A DNA stretch of 64,000 nucleotides from Prevotella sp. (GCA_017934525.1 JAGBJJ010000036.1:1-64000), one strand, 5' to 3'; positions 38,790 to 48,085 are shown, numbered from the stretch's first letter. Made by a program: numbers and translations. Notes: generated from the sequence alone by a model not told the origin.

Positions 38790-41096
38790 ATGAAACGACT
38801 GACACTCCTGATGGCAGCTGTGCTCTTGGCCACCGTATGGTGTGCCGAAGCAGTTGCCCGCAAGAAGAAGCCCAAGGCTCAGGCACTTCCTGCCACCATT
38901 GAGATCATTAAGAAAGTGAACGACCATTGGCAGCTGACGCATGCACCAGAGACACGGGCTTTCTGGGACGAAGCTGCCTACCATACGGGCAACATGGAGG
39001 CTTATAAACTGCTCGGCGAAGCGCGTTGGCTGGCCTATAGCGACGCGTGGGCACGCCACAATCGCTGGATGGGCGCCACTGAGTCCGACCCACGGAAGTG
39101 GAAGTATAAAGACTATGGCGAGGGACATGACTACGTACTCTTTGGCGACTGGCAGATATGTTTCCAGACGTATCTCGATATTTATCAGTTGGCGCCAGAT
39201 GCCCATAAAATTAGGCGCGCCGTGGAAGTGATGGACTATGAGGTGCGCCTGCCGCATACTGATTTTTGGTGGTGGGCCGATGCTCTCTATATGGTGATGC
39301 CTGTGTTCACCAAACTCTATAAGGTCACTGGTGAAACGAAGTATCTCGACAAGCTGTATGCCAACTTCATGTATGCCGACTCACTGATGTTCGATACTGA
39401 GGCGCATCTCTACTACCGTGACGGACGTTACATCTTTCCTAAACACAAGACAGATTTGGGCAAACGCGACTTTTGGGCAAGGGGCAATGGATGGGTATTG
39501 GCTGGACTGGCAAAGGTGCTGGCCGACATGCCTGCCGATTATGCCCACCGCCACGTGTTCGAGCAGCGTTTCCGCCAGTTGGCTGAAGCTGTCAGAGCGA
39601 GCCAGCAGCCAGAAGGTTACTGGAGTCGCTCAATGCTCGACCCCCTGCAGGCCGAAGGGCCTGAGACAAGTGGTACGGCCTTTTTTGCCTATGGTCTGCT
39701 TTGGGGAATGAACCACGGCATACTGCCCCGCCACGAGTATGGAGAGGCGGCCGAAAAGGCATGGCGATATCTTGTACTGACGGCTCTGCAGCCCAATGGT
39801 TCAGTAGGTTATGTGCAGCCTATAGGCGACCGTGCCATTAAGGGCCAGCAGCTCACGGCTTCCCATGTGGCTAATTTCGGCGTGGGTGCCTTCCTGTTGG
39901 CAGCCTGTGAGCGTCTGCGCTATGAAAACGCGCAGGCCGGCGGCTCAGAGGTTACGGTAGAGGTGAGCAATACCTCAGGCGAGTTTCGCCAGCAAGTGGT
40001 AGGGATAGACGCTGCAGAGCTCTTCTCGAGGCTGGGTGTGCAGGGTGGTCGCCAGTTCGTGGTGCTCAACGCGGCTGGCCTTGAGGTTCCCTACCAACTG
40101 AGCCACGACGGTAAAGTGCTGCTTGACACAGGTGTCAGGCCCAACGGCATGCAACGTTTTGTCATAAGAAGAGGCATGCCCAGCATTGCACCGATGGTAT
40201 GCTATGGTCGCATCGTGCCCGAGCGTAAGGACGACTTTGCATGGGAGAACGATCGCGGAGTCTATCGGCTCTACGGCCCTGCGCTGCAAGCCACGGGCGA
40301 GCAGAGCTATGGCATTGATGTGTGGTCGAAGAACTCGCCTGAGCTGGTGGTTGACTATCGCTATTGGATGGAAGATGTGATGGAGTCTGAAGTGAAACGC
40401 CTGCGCCAATTTGACAGGCAGCGTGCTGACTCGCTCTACCGCGCCCACTCTTATCACAACGACCACGGCAGGGGCATGGACCTCTATCAGGTGGGGCCCA
40501 CGTTGGGATGTGGGGCGCCAGCCATCGTAAGCCAAGGTAAAATGGTGTTTCCTCGTTGTTTCAAGTCGTGGAAACTGCTCGACATGGGGCCTCTGCGACT
40601 GACGGCTGAGTTCTGCTATGGTACTACGGCTGTCAATGGTGACAGCGTGACGGAACATCGCATCGTGCAGCTCGACAAGGGGTCGAACTTCAATAAGATG
40701 ACAGTGTGGTACGAGGGGCTCACCCACAGCGTGCAACTGGCTTCGGGCGTGGTGCTTCATTCTGCTGATGATGACATGATGCAACTTGGCCCTGACTATG
40801 TGGCCTATGCCGACCCCACCGACAATGTCGAGCACAATAATTGTCTGCTCTTCGTTGCTACGCTTTACCCTGAGGGTATATCGACTACAAAAAAGCAGTT
40901 GGACGATGCACCTGCTCGTGGCAATTATGGCCATCTGCTGGGCCTGCTCGATAACTACGAGAGTGCTTCACCATGGACTTACTTTTTCGGTTCAGCTTGG
41001 TCGAAGTACGATGTGCGCACACTGGCTGAATGGCGTGAGCGCATCGATTGGACGTTGCGTTCCCTTCGGCAGCCTTTGGAAGTCAGCGTCAGGTAA
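38790..41096 (+). CDS. GH105-type unsaturated rhamnogalacturonyl hydrolase fused to DUF4861
   Basis: 768 residues with a signal peptide (about 1-23). Residues 30-390 form the (alpha/alpha)6 barrel of GH88/GH105 enzymes: TDFWWWADALYMVMPVFTKLYK, DLGKRDFWARGNGWVLAGLAKVL and ETSGTAFFAYGLLWGMNHGIL include the acidic and aromatic positions of the active site. Residues about 395-768 are a DUF4861 domain. GH105 members cleave the 4,5-unsaturated galacturonate left by rhamnogalacturonan lyases. The DUF4861 part is homologous to the separate protein encoded on the opposite strand just downstream. Confidence 0.88.
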   Translation: MKRLTLLMAAVLLATVWCAEAVARKKKPKAQALPATIEIIKKVNDHWQLTHAPETRAFWDEAAYHTGNMEAYKLLGEARWLAYSDAWARHNRWMGATESDPRKWKYKDYGEGHDYVLFGDWQICFQTYLDIYQLAPDAHKIRRAVEVMDYEVRLPHTDFWWWADALYMVMPVFTKLYKVTGETKYLDKLYANFMYADSLMFDTEAHLYYRDGRYIFPKHKTDLGKRDFWARGNGWVLAGLAKVLADMPADYAHRHVFEQRFRQLAEAVRASQQPEGYWSRSMLDPLQAEGPETSGTAFFAYGLLWGMNHGILPRHEYGEAAEKAWRYLVLTALQPNGSVGYVQPIGDRAIKGQQLTASHVANFGVGAFLLAACERLRYENAQAGGSEVTVEVSNTSGEFRQQVVGIDAAELFSRLGVQGGRQFVVLNAAGLEVPYQLSHDGKVLLDTGVRPNGMQRFVIRRGMPSIAPMVCYGRIVPERKDDFAWENDRGVYRLYGPALQATGEQSYGIDVWSKNSPELVVDYRYWMEDVMESEVKRLRQFDRQRADSLYRAHSYHNDHGRGMDLYQVGPTLGCGAPAIVSQGKMVFPRCFKSWKLLDMGPLRLTAEFCYGTTAVNGDSVTEHRIVQLDKGSNFNKMTVWYEGLTHSVQLASGVVLHSADDDMMQLGPDYVAYADPTDNVEHNNCLLFVATLYPEGISTTKKQLDDAPARGNYGHLLGLLDNYESASPWTYFFGSAWSKYDVRTLAEWRERIDWTLRSLRQPLEVSVR

Positions 41097-41128
41097 GAGG
41101 GTAGGGGGACTTCGGTTTCTTTACTGGT

Positions 41129-42349
41129 TTATTTCACCATCCACACAGCAGGATGCTCTACCTCGTGTCGCCATAGCTTCAGCCACTCAAACCATTCGGT
41201 CGACGAAACGAACCCGAAGTCTTCGTTGGCTGAACAATAGCATATCTTGTAACTCATGTGCCGATTATCGGTGCCCACCACGAAGGCATAATTATCAGTG
41301 TTGGCATGCTTCTCGCTGACAATGTGACGTTGTGGTATAAGAATGGCCAAGCCCACAGTTTCTGGTTTCCATTTCAGGGTGTCGGTCGAAGGATAGTCGG
41401 TGCCCCAGCATGCGCGGAGTCCGCGATGGTCGGAAAACTCCACTGAGTTCTTCACGTTGATGATGCCCGTGGCGAAGCGATAGGCTGCAGCGTCCCGATT
41501 AAAGAATATGTCCACGTCAGTATCGCGATGACCAGCATATTGTGTGTAGCGCAGCGTCATGTTCAGCGGCGGCAGCCTTTGGTCAACCACCCAGCCGCGG
41601 TCCTCTATCTCCACAATGGTGCGCAGCGGGCCGTAAGCCACCACGCGCTGCGTGCGTGTCTTCACGGGCTCTACCATCGTGGGGGCCTGTCCGTTCCATC
41701 CGCGCAGGGCACCCAGCCCGAAGGTGTTACCCACCCAAAGCACGTCGTCGCCATAGCCCTGGGCCTTCTGCTCGTCAGAGGTGTAGAATTGCGTGGCTTG
41801 TAACTCCAGTCGGCGATGGCGCTTGCCGTAGAGGTCGGGCGTTTGGCGCTTGTCGAAGTAAATGCGTATGCCGTTCAGTTCGCTCTCAAAACTGACGCCA
41901 TGGTGATGCAGCAGGTTGTAGGAGTTTGCGCAGTCGCCCCTCACGCTCAGGCTTGCCACGTAGTTGTCGTGCTTGTTCTTCTGCTTCATTTTATCGTTAC
42001 GCATCAGCATTTCGGCATATACACGGGCAGGGTAACTTCGGGGTATGCCTTCAGTAAAGAGCTCCACCGCATAGGTCTTTCGTTCCTTCGGCTCAAGGTC
42101 GGCCAAGAAGCAGAGCTCATCAAAGCAATCGTCCTCATCGAGGTCATCCAACTGGCATGGCACCTCCTGCCCGTTGCATGTAACCAGGGCCGATCTGACA
42201 TCGGCGTGTCCTGCCAGGCTAATTACTACGGGTTGATCTGTTCTGGCCGTAGTCAACGGGTTGCTTACTACCACGCTGAAGTGTTTCTGAGCGCAGATAA
42301 TTGCGCCAGGCAGACAAAGTAAAAGGATGAAGGAAAGAGAACGTTTCAT
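41129..42349 (-). CDS. exported DUF4861 protein
   Basis: 406 residues, signal peptide ending at IICAQ. The whole mature chain is a DUF4861 domain (FSVVVSNPLTTARTDQPVVI, GNTFGLGALRGWNGQAP, RYTQYAGHRDTDVDIFFN, closing with STEWFEWLKLWRHEVEHP). Its order of segments matches the C-terminal half of the convergent GH105-DUF4861 enzyme, so the two are paralogous. Function is unknown, though DUF4861 genes in Bacteroidota often accompany pectin-acting enzymes. A -7-like TATTTTTG lies at 42381-42374. The 32-bp gap to the convergent gene shows no clear terminator. Confidence 0.75.
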   Translation of the reverse strand: MKRSLSFILLLCLPGAIICAQKHFSVVVSNPLTTARTDQPVVISLAGHADVRSALVTCNGQEVPCQLDDLDEDDCFDELCFLADLEPKERKTYAVELFTEGIPRSYPARVYAEMLMRNDKMKQKNKHDNYVASLSVRGDCANSYNLLHHHGVSFESELNGIRIYFDKRQTPDLYGKRHRRLELQATQFYTSDEQKAQGYGDDVLWVGNTFGLGALRGWNGQAPTMVEPVKTRTQRVVAYGPLRTIVEIEDRGWVVDQRLPPLNMTLRYTQYAGHRDTDVDIFFNRDAAAYRFATGIINVKNSVEFSDHRGLRACWGTDYPSTDTLKWKPETVGLAILIPQRHIVSEKHANTDNYAFVVGTDNRHMSYKICYCSANEDFGFVSSTEWFEWLKLWRHEVEHPAVWMVK

Positions 42350-42431
42350 TTCTTTTTTTGTTTGTTTTTACTACAAAAATAGCGAAAAAAGCACGAAGAG
42401 GGTTCCGGTCTTAAAAAATTTTAGGTTAAAA

Positions 42432-42463
42432 TTTGGTTAAATCAATGTTTTTTAGTAATTTTG
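42432..42463 (+). promoter_or_regulatory. promoter of the GldB-like gene
   Basis: TTTG (42432-42435), 20 nt, TAATTTTG (42456-42463), with a leader of about 26 nt before the GTG start. Confidence 0.75.
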
Positions 42464-42495
42464 TCGACGTATTTAACAAAACATAAATCTTAGTC

Positions 42496-43305
42496 GTGCA
42501 GAAAATCCTAATTATAGTTGTAGTCATGTTGGCGGCCTGCGTGGGTTGCCAGTGGAATCTGCGACCCTCTGACGACAATGATGCAGTCGCTGTCAACATA
42601 GATCGTTATGACCAAATAGAGCGTATCTACCTCACCACAGGCGACTTTGCAGCTCTACAGCAGCTGAAGACTGCTTATCCTATCCAGACGCGCACTTTGA
42701 TAGAAGACGTGTTGGGCATAGGACAGGTGAGCGACAGCGACATCAATATGCGTTTCCTCGTCTTCTTTCAGGACACTACGTTGCAGACTATTCTTTCCGA
42801 TGTTGAGACGCAATATGCCGACATGTCCGATGTGAGTCGTGAGTTGAACCGGGCCTTTTTGCGTCTGCGGCAGTTGTTGCCAGAAGTGTCTCTGCCCAAT
42901 GTCTACACGCAGGTGGGATCGCTCGACCAGAGTATTGTGGTAGGCGATGGACTGTTGGGTATCTCGCTCGACAAGTATCTGGGTGAGAACTACCCGCTTT
43001 ATTTGAAATACAATTACACACCCCAACAGCGCTCAATGATGACGCGCCAGTATATTGTGCCCGACTGCATCGGATTTTTCCTGCTTAGCCGTTATCCGCT
43101 GCTCTGCGACGCGACCGACGAGGCACATCAGTGGCATATGGCCAAGATACAGTATGTGGTCAACAGGGTGACAGGGCGCGAGGTCTTTGATCACCCGCTG
43201 ATCAGTCGTGTTGACAGCATTGTGAAAGGGCAGAAAAACTTTTCAATCGACAAATTACTCGCTCAGTCACCTCTTGCTGCTTCACACCCCAACGTGGAGC
43301 GATGA
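42496..43305 (+). CDS. GldB-like lipoprotein
   Basis: 269 residues from a GTG start fixed by the promoter 33 bp upstream. A lipoprotein signal has candidate cysteines at AACVGC. The mature part resembles GldB, the lipoprotein first found in gliding Flavobacterium and common in non-gliding Bacteroidota: NIDRYDQIER at the start, then GDGLLGISLDKYLGENYPLY and RQYIVPDCIGFFLLSRYPL. No other gld or T9SS core gene is adjacent. Its last 104 bp overlap the converging radical SAM gene, which is unusual for two long, conserved genes. Confidence 0.8.
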   Translation: MQKILIIVVVMLAACVGCQWNLRPSDDNDAVAVNIDRYDQIERIYLTTGDFAALQQLKTAYPIQTRTLIEDVLGIGQVSDSDINMRFLVFFQDTTLQTILSDVETQYADMSDVSRELNRAFLRLRQLLPEVSLPNVYTQVGSLDQSIVVGDGLLGISLDKYLGENYPLYLKYNYTPQQRSMMTRQYIVPDCIGFFLLSRYPLLCDATDEAHQWHMAKIQYVVNRVTGREVFDHPLISRVDSIVKGQKNFSIDKLLAQSPLAASHPNVER

Positions 43306-44116
43306 GCAGTGAGGCCGGCACCTGTGACGCAAACCTTTCAATCACTATATCTTTTCTTAATTTCAATATGTATTGGCTTACCAATTCCACATATTCGTCA
43401 AGTGAATACAAGTGGAAAGGGTTAGCCTCATATTCTATAGCAAGCTTTGTGCCTCGTATGACTTGAAGCTGATGAATCTTCAGGAAATCCAAAGGCAGAG
43501 CCGATATGAGCGGAGCCTGACGCAGACTGTCATCGGGCGATTCGCCCGGCAGGCCTAATATAACATGTCCTCCTACCAGTATGCCGCGCCGATGGGTCTC
43601 GTTGACTGCTGCCACCGACTGCTCGAATGTATGACCACGATTGATACGGAGGAGTGTTGTATTGTCTGCTGATTCTATTCCATATTCCACAATGACTAAA
43701 GTACGTCGGTTCAAGTCTGTAAGAGCTGCCAACAAAGCCTCGGAGATACAGTCTGGACGGGTAGCTATCACGATGCCTACAACGTCAGCCTGTCTTAAAG
43801 CCTCTTCATAGATACTCATCAGTGTCTTGACATCAGCATAGGTGTTGGTGTATGATTGAAAGTAGACGAGATATTTCATGTCGTGACTTTTCCTGCCGAA
43901 GAACTTTTTCCCTTCTTCTATTTGTTGTGCAACAGAATGTCCGCGCTTACAATATGGCGGGCTGAACGACTGGTTGTTGCAAAACGTGCAACCCCCGAAA
44001 CTGATGCTCCCGTCACGATTGGGGCAGCTGAATCCAGCATCAACGGGTAGTTTCTGAACACGGTAGTGAAACCTTTTTTTCAGCCATTGACCATAGTCAT
44101 TGTAGGGCAAATCCAT
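43202..44116 (-). CDS. TIGR01212/YhcC-type radical SAM protein
   Basis: Iron-sulfur enzyme of unknown reaction. The 304 residues begin MDLPYNDYGQWLKKRF and hold the cluster-binding pattern CX11CX2C (C31, C43, C46) of this family. The chain also has YFQSYTNTYADVKTLMSIYEEAL, ATRPDCISE, VEYGIESAD and GGHVILGLPGES, all typical. The C-terminal LLIAPRWGVKQQE is also conserved, so the part overlapping the GldB-like gene is real coding sequence. It follows the PLD-family gene by 94 bp and may belong to the kdsA-kdsD operon. Confidence 0.9.
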   Translation of the reverse strand: MDLPYNDYGQWLKKRFHYRVQKLPVDAGFSCPNRDGSISFGGCTFCNNQSFSPPYCKRGHSVAQQIEEGKKFFGRKSHDMKYLVYFQSYTNTYADVKTLMSIYEEALRQADVVGIVIATRPDCISEALLAALTDLNRRTLVIVEYGIESADNTTLLRINRGHTFEQSVAAVNETHRRGILVGGHVILGLPGESPDDSLRQAPLISALPLDFLKIHQLQVIRGTKLAIEYEANPFHLYSLDEYVELVSQYILKLRKDIVIERFASQVPASLLIAPRWGVKQQEVTERVICRLKSFSALSQCCQHD

Positions 44117-44210
44117 GTGTCGTTGCTTGTTTTATTCCACGATGAGCATATCTTTTTTTGCAGACATGACTGCCAAAGAGCAGTTTTGTGGTTGCCAATA
44201 TGGCCTCTCC

Positions 44211-45476
44211 TTACAAGAAAGGGCTGAGCAGGTGGGCAAACCAGCCGCGGAAGCGCTGCCAGGGAGTGCGCATTTTGAGCCAACGCTCTTGCGTAAGACG
44301 CATGCTCTGCTGCGTGTCGCGGGTGAACATGTCGTCGAGTTCTTTCGTGGTGCAGCTGTCGATGATCACGGCATTCTCCTCATAGTCGAAGCGCAGCGAG
44401 CGGGCATCGAGGTTGGTACTTCCCAAGGTGCAGAAGCGGCCGTCGACCATCATGATCTTCGAGTGATGGAAGCCCGGCTGGTAAACCCATACCGTGGCAC
44501 CGCAGCGCATCATCTTATGCATGTTGTATAGTGCACAGTCGGGTGTCAGTGGTATGTCGCTTCTGGCCGATATCATCAGGTCTACCTTCACGCCTCGTTT
44601 TATCGCTTTTTTCAGAGCGCGTTTCACCGAAGGAGTGAGCGTGAAGTAGGGATTGATGATGCGTATCGAGTCGCGGGCGGCGCGTATGGCATTCACGTAG
44701 AGATAACGCATCACATCGTTGGTGATGTGGGGTTCGCGGTTGGCTATACCTACCAGCTTACGTCCGGCAGTGGCGGTGGTGTCAGGCTTCAGGTTCCTCA
44801 TGTCTGCAGGCTGTCCTCCCTGGAAATATCGTGGCAGGAAAATGTTCTCGCCAGTCACCTCAAGCCACATGGCGGCAAAGATGTTCTGCAGCTCATTGAC
44901 GGCACTTCCCTCTATGCGGCAGTGCATGTCGCGCCAGGAACCTACCTGCTCAGTACCTTTTATATAATAATCGGCCACGTTCATGCCCCCGGTATAGGCC
45001 ACACGCCCGTCGATGACCACTATTTTGCGATGGTCACGCGGCCATATATGGTTGACCCACGGGAAGCGAATGGGGTCGAACTCTCGTATGTCTATGCTGT
45101 CGCGCTGGAGCGCTTCGATGTGGTGCTTTTTCAGCGGCCGGTTGTTGGAGTCGTTACCGAAGGCGTCAAAGAGTGCTCTCACCTCCACGCCCTCACGCCG
45201 TTTCTCTTTTAGCAGGTCGAAGAGCAGCGAGGCAATGCTGTCGTTGCGGAAATTGAAGTACTCCATATGTATTGACTCGCGTGCCTGCTTGATGGCAGTG
45301 AACATGTCGTCGAACTTCTCTTGTCCTGACATGAGCAGAGTGACGCTGTTGTCGCAAGAGAAACGGATGCCATAGTCTTTCAGCATGTAGTATATCAGCG
45401 AGTCGCTGGTCTGTGCTGCCGGTTTCAGTGCTGCTAAGGCAGCGAGCAGTGCCAGCAGAAATAGTCTTCTCATCAT
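44211..45476 (-). CDS. phospholipase D-family (cardiolipin synthase-like) protein with signal peptide
   Basis: 421 residues with two HKD motifs: H149xK151 in RDHRKIVVIDGR and H338xK340 in HHSKIMMVDGR. Each is followed by the GGMN and GSTN segments. The order matches cardiolipin synthases, which condense two phosphatidylglycerols. The N-terminus (MMRRLFLLALLAALAALKPAAQ) looks like a cleavable signal peptide instead of the two membrane helices usual in Cls proteins. The active sites may therefore face the periplasm, and another PLD-type reaction is possible. It lies in line with kdsD (36-bp gap), an envelope context. Confidence 0.85.
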   Translation of the reverse strand: MMRRLFLLALLAALAALKPAAQTSDSLIYYMLKDYGIRFSCDNSVTLLMSGQEKFDDMFTAIKQARESIHMEYFNFRNDSIASLLFDLLKEKRREGVEVRALFDAFGNDSNNRPLKKHHIEALQRDSIDIREFDPIRFPWVNHIWPRDHRKIVVIDGRVAYTGGMNVADYYIKGTEQVGSWRDMHCRIEGSAVNELQNIFAAMWLEVTGENIFLPRYFQGGQPADMRNLKPDTTATAGRKLVGIANREPHITNDVMRYLYVNAIRAARDSIRIINPYFTLTPSVKRALKKAIKRGVKVDLMISARSDIPLTPDCALYNMHKMMRCGATVWVYQPGFHHSKIMMVDGRFCTLGSTNLDARSLRFDYEENAVIIDSCTTKELDDMFTRDTQQSMRLTQERWLKMRTPWQRFRGWFAHLLSPFL

Positions 45477-45512
45477 GTGTGTCTGTCAGTGTTCACCTCG
45501 CCTGGGGGTGTG

Positions 45513-46463
45513 TTAAATCATGCATGAATAATGGTCTACGATGCCCAGCAACCTCCGGTCGTCGTCAACCACGAGTACAGAGTGAATCTTGTGCTGCTGC
45601 TGCAGCTTTTGTATGTCGCTTATCTTGGTGTCGGGGCTTACCATCTTTGGGGTGCGGGTCATGATGTCGGCCACGGTGCGGTCGAAAAACTCTGCCTGCC
45701 AGCGCTCCATGGCGCGGCGGATGTCGCCGTCGGTGATGATGCCGACTATGCGCTGCTGGCTGTCGAGGGCCACGCCCAGCCCCAGCTTGCCCTTGCTCAC
45801 CAGGATGACGGCTTCGCCCAGGTGCGTCTCGGGCGACAGGATGGGCAGGTCGTCGCGGTGCATCACGTCGGCAGCCGTGGTGAGCAGTTTTCGTCCGAGC
45901 TCGCCGCCAGGGTGGAAGGTGGCAAAGTCTTGCGGGCGGAAGTGGCGCTTTTGCATGAGCGCTATGGCCAGAGCGTCACCCATAGCCAGTGTGGCCGTAG
46001 TGGAACTGGTGGGAGCCAAGTTGAGCGGGCAAGCTTCGCGCTTGACGCTGATGTTGAGGTGGCAGAGGCTGTATTTTGCCAGCAGCGAGGTGGGGTTGCC
46101 TGTCATGGCAATGATAGGCAGTCCTATGTTAAGCACCATGGGAATAAAGCGCAGCAGCTCATCGGTCTGCCCTGAGTTGGAGATGGCTATCACCACGTCG
46201 TCGGGGGTCATCACGCCGAGATCGCCATGATAGACGTCAAGCGGGTTTACAAAGAACGAGGGAGTGCCCGTAGATGCCAGTGTGGCGGCAATCTTGGCCC
46301 CTATATGGCCACTCTTACCCACACCGGTCACTATCACCTTTCCCCTGCAGTGGTACATCAGGTCTACAGCCTTATCGAAGTTGTCGTCTATCTTCGGGAT
46401 AAGGTCGAGCAGGGCTTCGGCCTCATCACGTATGGCTTGTATGCCGTAGTCTCTTGTAGTCAT
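45513..46463 (-). CDS. kdsD: arabinose-5-phosphate isomerase (KpsF/GutQ family)
   Basis: Converts ribulose-5-phosphate to arabinose-5-phosphate, the precursor of KDO. The 316 residues have a SIS domain (GKVIVTGVGKSGHIGAKIAATLASTGT, ISNSGQTDELL, LAPTSSTTATLAMGDALA) and two C-terminal CBS domains (about 205-316). FHPGGELGRKL is a typical family segment. It overlaps the kdsA stop by 4 bp, which settles its role in KDO synthesis. Confidence 0.95.
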   Translation of the reverse strand: MTTRDYGIQAIRDEAEALLDLIPKIDDNFDKAVDLMYHCRGKVIVTGVGKSGHIGAKIAATLASTGTPSFFVNPLDVYHGDLGVMTPDDVVIAISNSGQTDELLRFIPMVLNIGLPIIAMTGNPTSLLAKYSLCHLNISVKREACPLNLAPTSSTTATLAMGDALAIALMQKRHFRPQDFATFHPGGELGRKLLTTAADVMHRDDLPILSPETHLGEAVILVSKGKLGLGVALDSQQRIVGIITDGDIRRAMERWQAEFFDRTVADIMTRTPKMVSPDTKISDIQKLQQQHKIHSVLVVDDDRRLLGIVDHYSCMI

Positions 46464-47209
46464 AGTAAGAGTTGTTTGATGAGTCCTTCAAGTTTGTCAA
46501 GTTCAAGCATGTTAGCTGCATCGCTGAGCCCGGCATCAGGCGTGGGATGCACTTCGAAGAAGTAGCCGGTGGCACCGAAGGCCTTGGCTGCCAGGGCCAT
46601 CGAGGGCACAAAGCGGCGGTCGCCGCCCGTCTTGCCACCGCGGGCGTCGGGGCGCTGCACGCTGTGTGTGCAGTCCATGATGACAGTGGGCACAATATCG
46701 AGCATATCGCTGATGTTGCGGAAGTCTACCACCAAATTGCCGTAGCCCATCATGTTGCCGCGTTCGGTGAGCCACACTTCGCGGGCGCCGGCGTCACGCG
46801 CTTTCTCCACGGGATACTGCATGTCGCGTCCACAGAGAAATTGTGCCTTCTTGATATTGACCGTGCGTCCTGTGCGGGCTGCGGCCACCAGTAGGTCGGT
46901 CTGCCGACATAGAAAGGCGGGTATCTGCAGCACATCACACACCTGGCCGACGGGCTCTGCCTGCCATGCCTCATGGATATCGGTGAGCACTCGCAGACCG
47001 TATTTTGCTTTAACGTCGGCCAGCATCTGCAGCCCTTTGTCGATGCCAGGGCCGCGGAAGGAGTGAATTGATGTGCGGTTGGCTTTGTCAAACGAAGCCT
47101 TAAATATAATATTGGTGCCCAGTCGGCGATTGATATCCACCAGGCGGGCTGCCACCGTGTCGAGCAGTTCGGCCGATTCGATGACGCATGGACCAGCTAT
47201 CAGTTTCAT
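46460..47209 (-). CDS. kdsA: 3-deoxy-8-phosphooctulonate synthase
   Basis: Condenses phosphoenolpyruvate with arabinose-5-phosphate. The 249 residues start almost directly at the first strand of the barrel (LIAGPCVIES), about 20 shorter at the N-terminus than E. coli KdsA. ASFDKANRTSIHSFRGPG, KKAQFLCGRDMQYP, ERGNMMGYGNLVVDFRN, MDCTHSVQRP and FFEVHPTPDAGLSDAANM are all conserved. First gene of the kdsA-kdsD pair. Its product feeds lipid A-core assembly. Confidence 0.96.
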   Translation of the reverse strand: MKLIAGPCVIESAELLDTVAARLVDINRRLGTNIIFKASFDKANRTSIHSFRGPGIDKGLQMLADVKAKYGLRVLTDIHEAWQAEPVGQVCDVLQIPAFLCRQTDLLVAAARTGRTVNIKKAQFLCGRDMQYPVEKARDAGAREVWLTERGNMMGYGNLVVDFRNISDMLDIVPTVIMDCTHSVQRPDARGGKTGGDRRFVPSMALAAKAFGATGYFFEVHPTPDAGLSDAANMLELDKLEGLIKQLLL

Positions 47210-47237
47210 AAGCGAAAAATATTCTTGTTCTGAACTG

Positions 47238-47269
47238 CAAAATTACAAAATTCGACTGAGATAAGCAAG
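47238..47269 (-). promoter_or_regulatory. promoter of kdsA
   Basis: CTTG (47269-47266; one mismatch), 20 nt, TAATTTTG (47245-47238) on the minus strand, about 29 bp before the kdsA ATG. Confidence 0.6.
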
Positions 47270-47315
47270 ATAAATCAAGAAAATAGACAAAAAAATGTAA
47301 AAAGATGAGTATAAT

Positions 47316-47346
47316 TTTGCTTGTATGAAAGTTTTCTATACCTTTG
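47316..47346 (+). promoter_or_regulatory. promoter of the small beta-barrel gene
   Basis: TTTG (47316-47319), 19 nt, TACCTTTG (47339-47346). The -33 TTTG is itself part of a second -7-like TAATTTTG (47312-47319). The leader is about 70 nt. Confidence 0.68.
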
Positions 47347-47423
47347 CACCCGAATTTATCAAAATAATTATCGCTGCGTCGTTATCGACAAAGCAAATGT
47401 GTAATTTCTAAAAGTAAAGGAAA

Positions 47424-47966
47424 ATGAAAAAGATTTTAATGTCTATCGTGGCTGTCTTTGCCGCAATGAGTATGAATGCGCAAGTGTATCTGGGTGGTAG
47501 TGTTGCCTTCGAGGCATGGAGCAGTCAGAAGTTGGCTGGCGACAAGAGCGAGACAGTGTTCAAGATCATGCCTGAGATTGGCTATAACATCAATGACGAG
47601 TGGGCCATTGGTACTGTGATTGGCTACATGAGCGATAAGTTCAATGGTGTTAATGGCGTCAGCGAGAATGCTTTCGTCTTCAATCCCTATGCACGCTACA
47701 CGTTTGCCAAGCTGGGCAAGGTGAACTTCTTTGTTGACGGAGGTGTTGACTTCACCACGGCTTCTAAGGCAGACTGGACGGAGCTGGCAGTAGGTTTGAA
47801 GCCCGGTCTGGCTGTCAACCTGACTAACAATGTCAGTTTCGTGTCGCATATCGGCTTCATCGGCTACGATCTGTACAATCCTGATGGCGATGAAAACAAC
47901 ATCAGTAAGTTCGGGCTGAACCTCAGCGGTTCTGACGTGACCTTCGGCCTGTACTTCAGCTTCTAA
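47424..47966 (+). CDS. small outer-membrane beta-barrel protein
   Basis: 180 residues with signal peptide MKKILMSIVAVFAAMSMNAQ. The mature chain alternates amphipathic strands (VYLGGSVAFEAW, IMPEIGYNINDEWAIGTVIGY, FVFNPYARYTFAK, VNFFVDGGVDF) and ends in phenylalanine (FGLYFSF), the usual outer-membrane barrel end. About eight strands fit an OmpW/OmpX-like barrel. The role is unknown; similar proteins are abundant in Bacteroidota. A single-gene unit with its own promoter and terminator. Confidence 0.82.
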   Translation: MKKILMSIVAVFAAMSMNAQVYLGGSVAFEAWSSQKLAGDKSETVFKIMPEIGYNINDEWAIGTVIGYMSDKFNGVNGVSENAFVFNPYARYTFAKLGKVNFFVDGGVDFTTASKADWTELAVGLKPGLAVNLTNNVSFVSHIGFIGYDLYNPDGDENNISKFGLNLSGSDVTFGLYFSF

Positions 47967-47995
47967 GTCGCAATTGTTTATTATACAACAATACA

Positions 47996-48030
47996 ACGCC
48001 CGTTTCGAGCACTCGAAGCGGGCGTTTCTT
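47996..48030. terminator. terminator shared by the beta-barrel and patatin genes
   Basis: ACGCCCGTTTCGAG (47996-48009) pairs with CTCGAAGCGGGCGT (48012-48025; one G-T), followed by TTCTTGTTT. It lies between two convergent genes. Confidence 0.82.
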
Positions 48031-48085
48031 GTTTGCTATATGGCGCTGACTTCCAAAAGCAGCCTATATGCTATATGTTCTGGTC

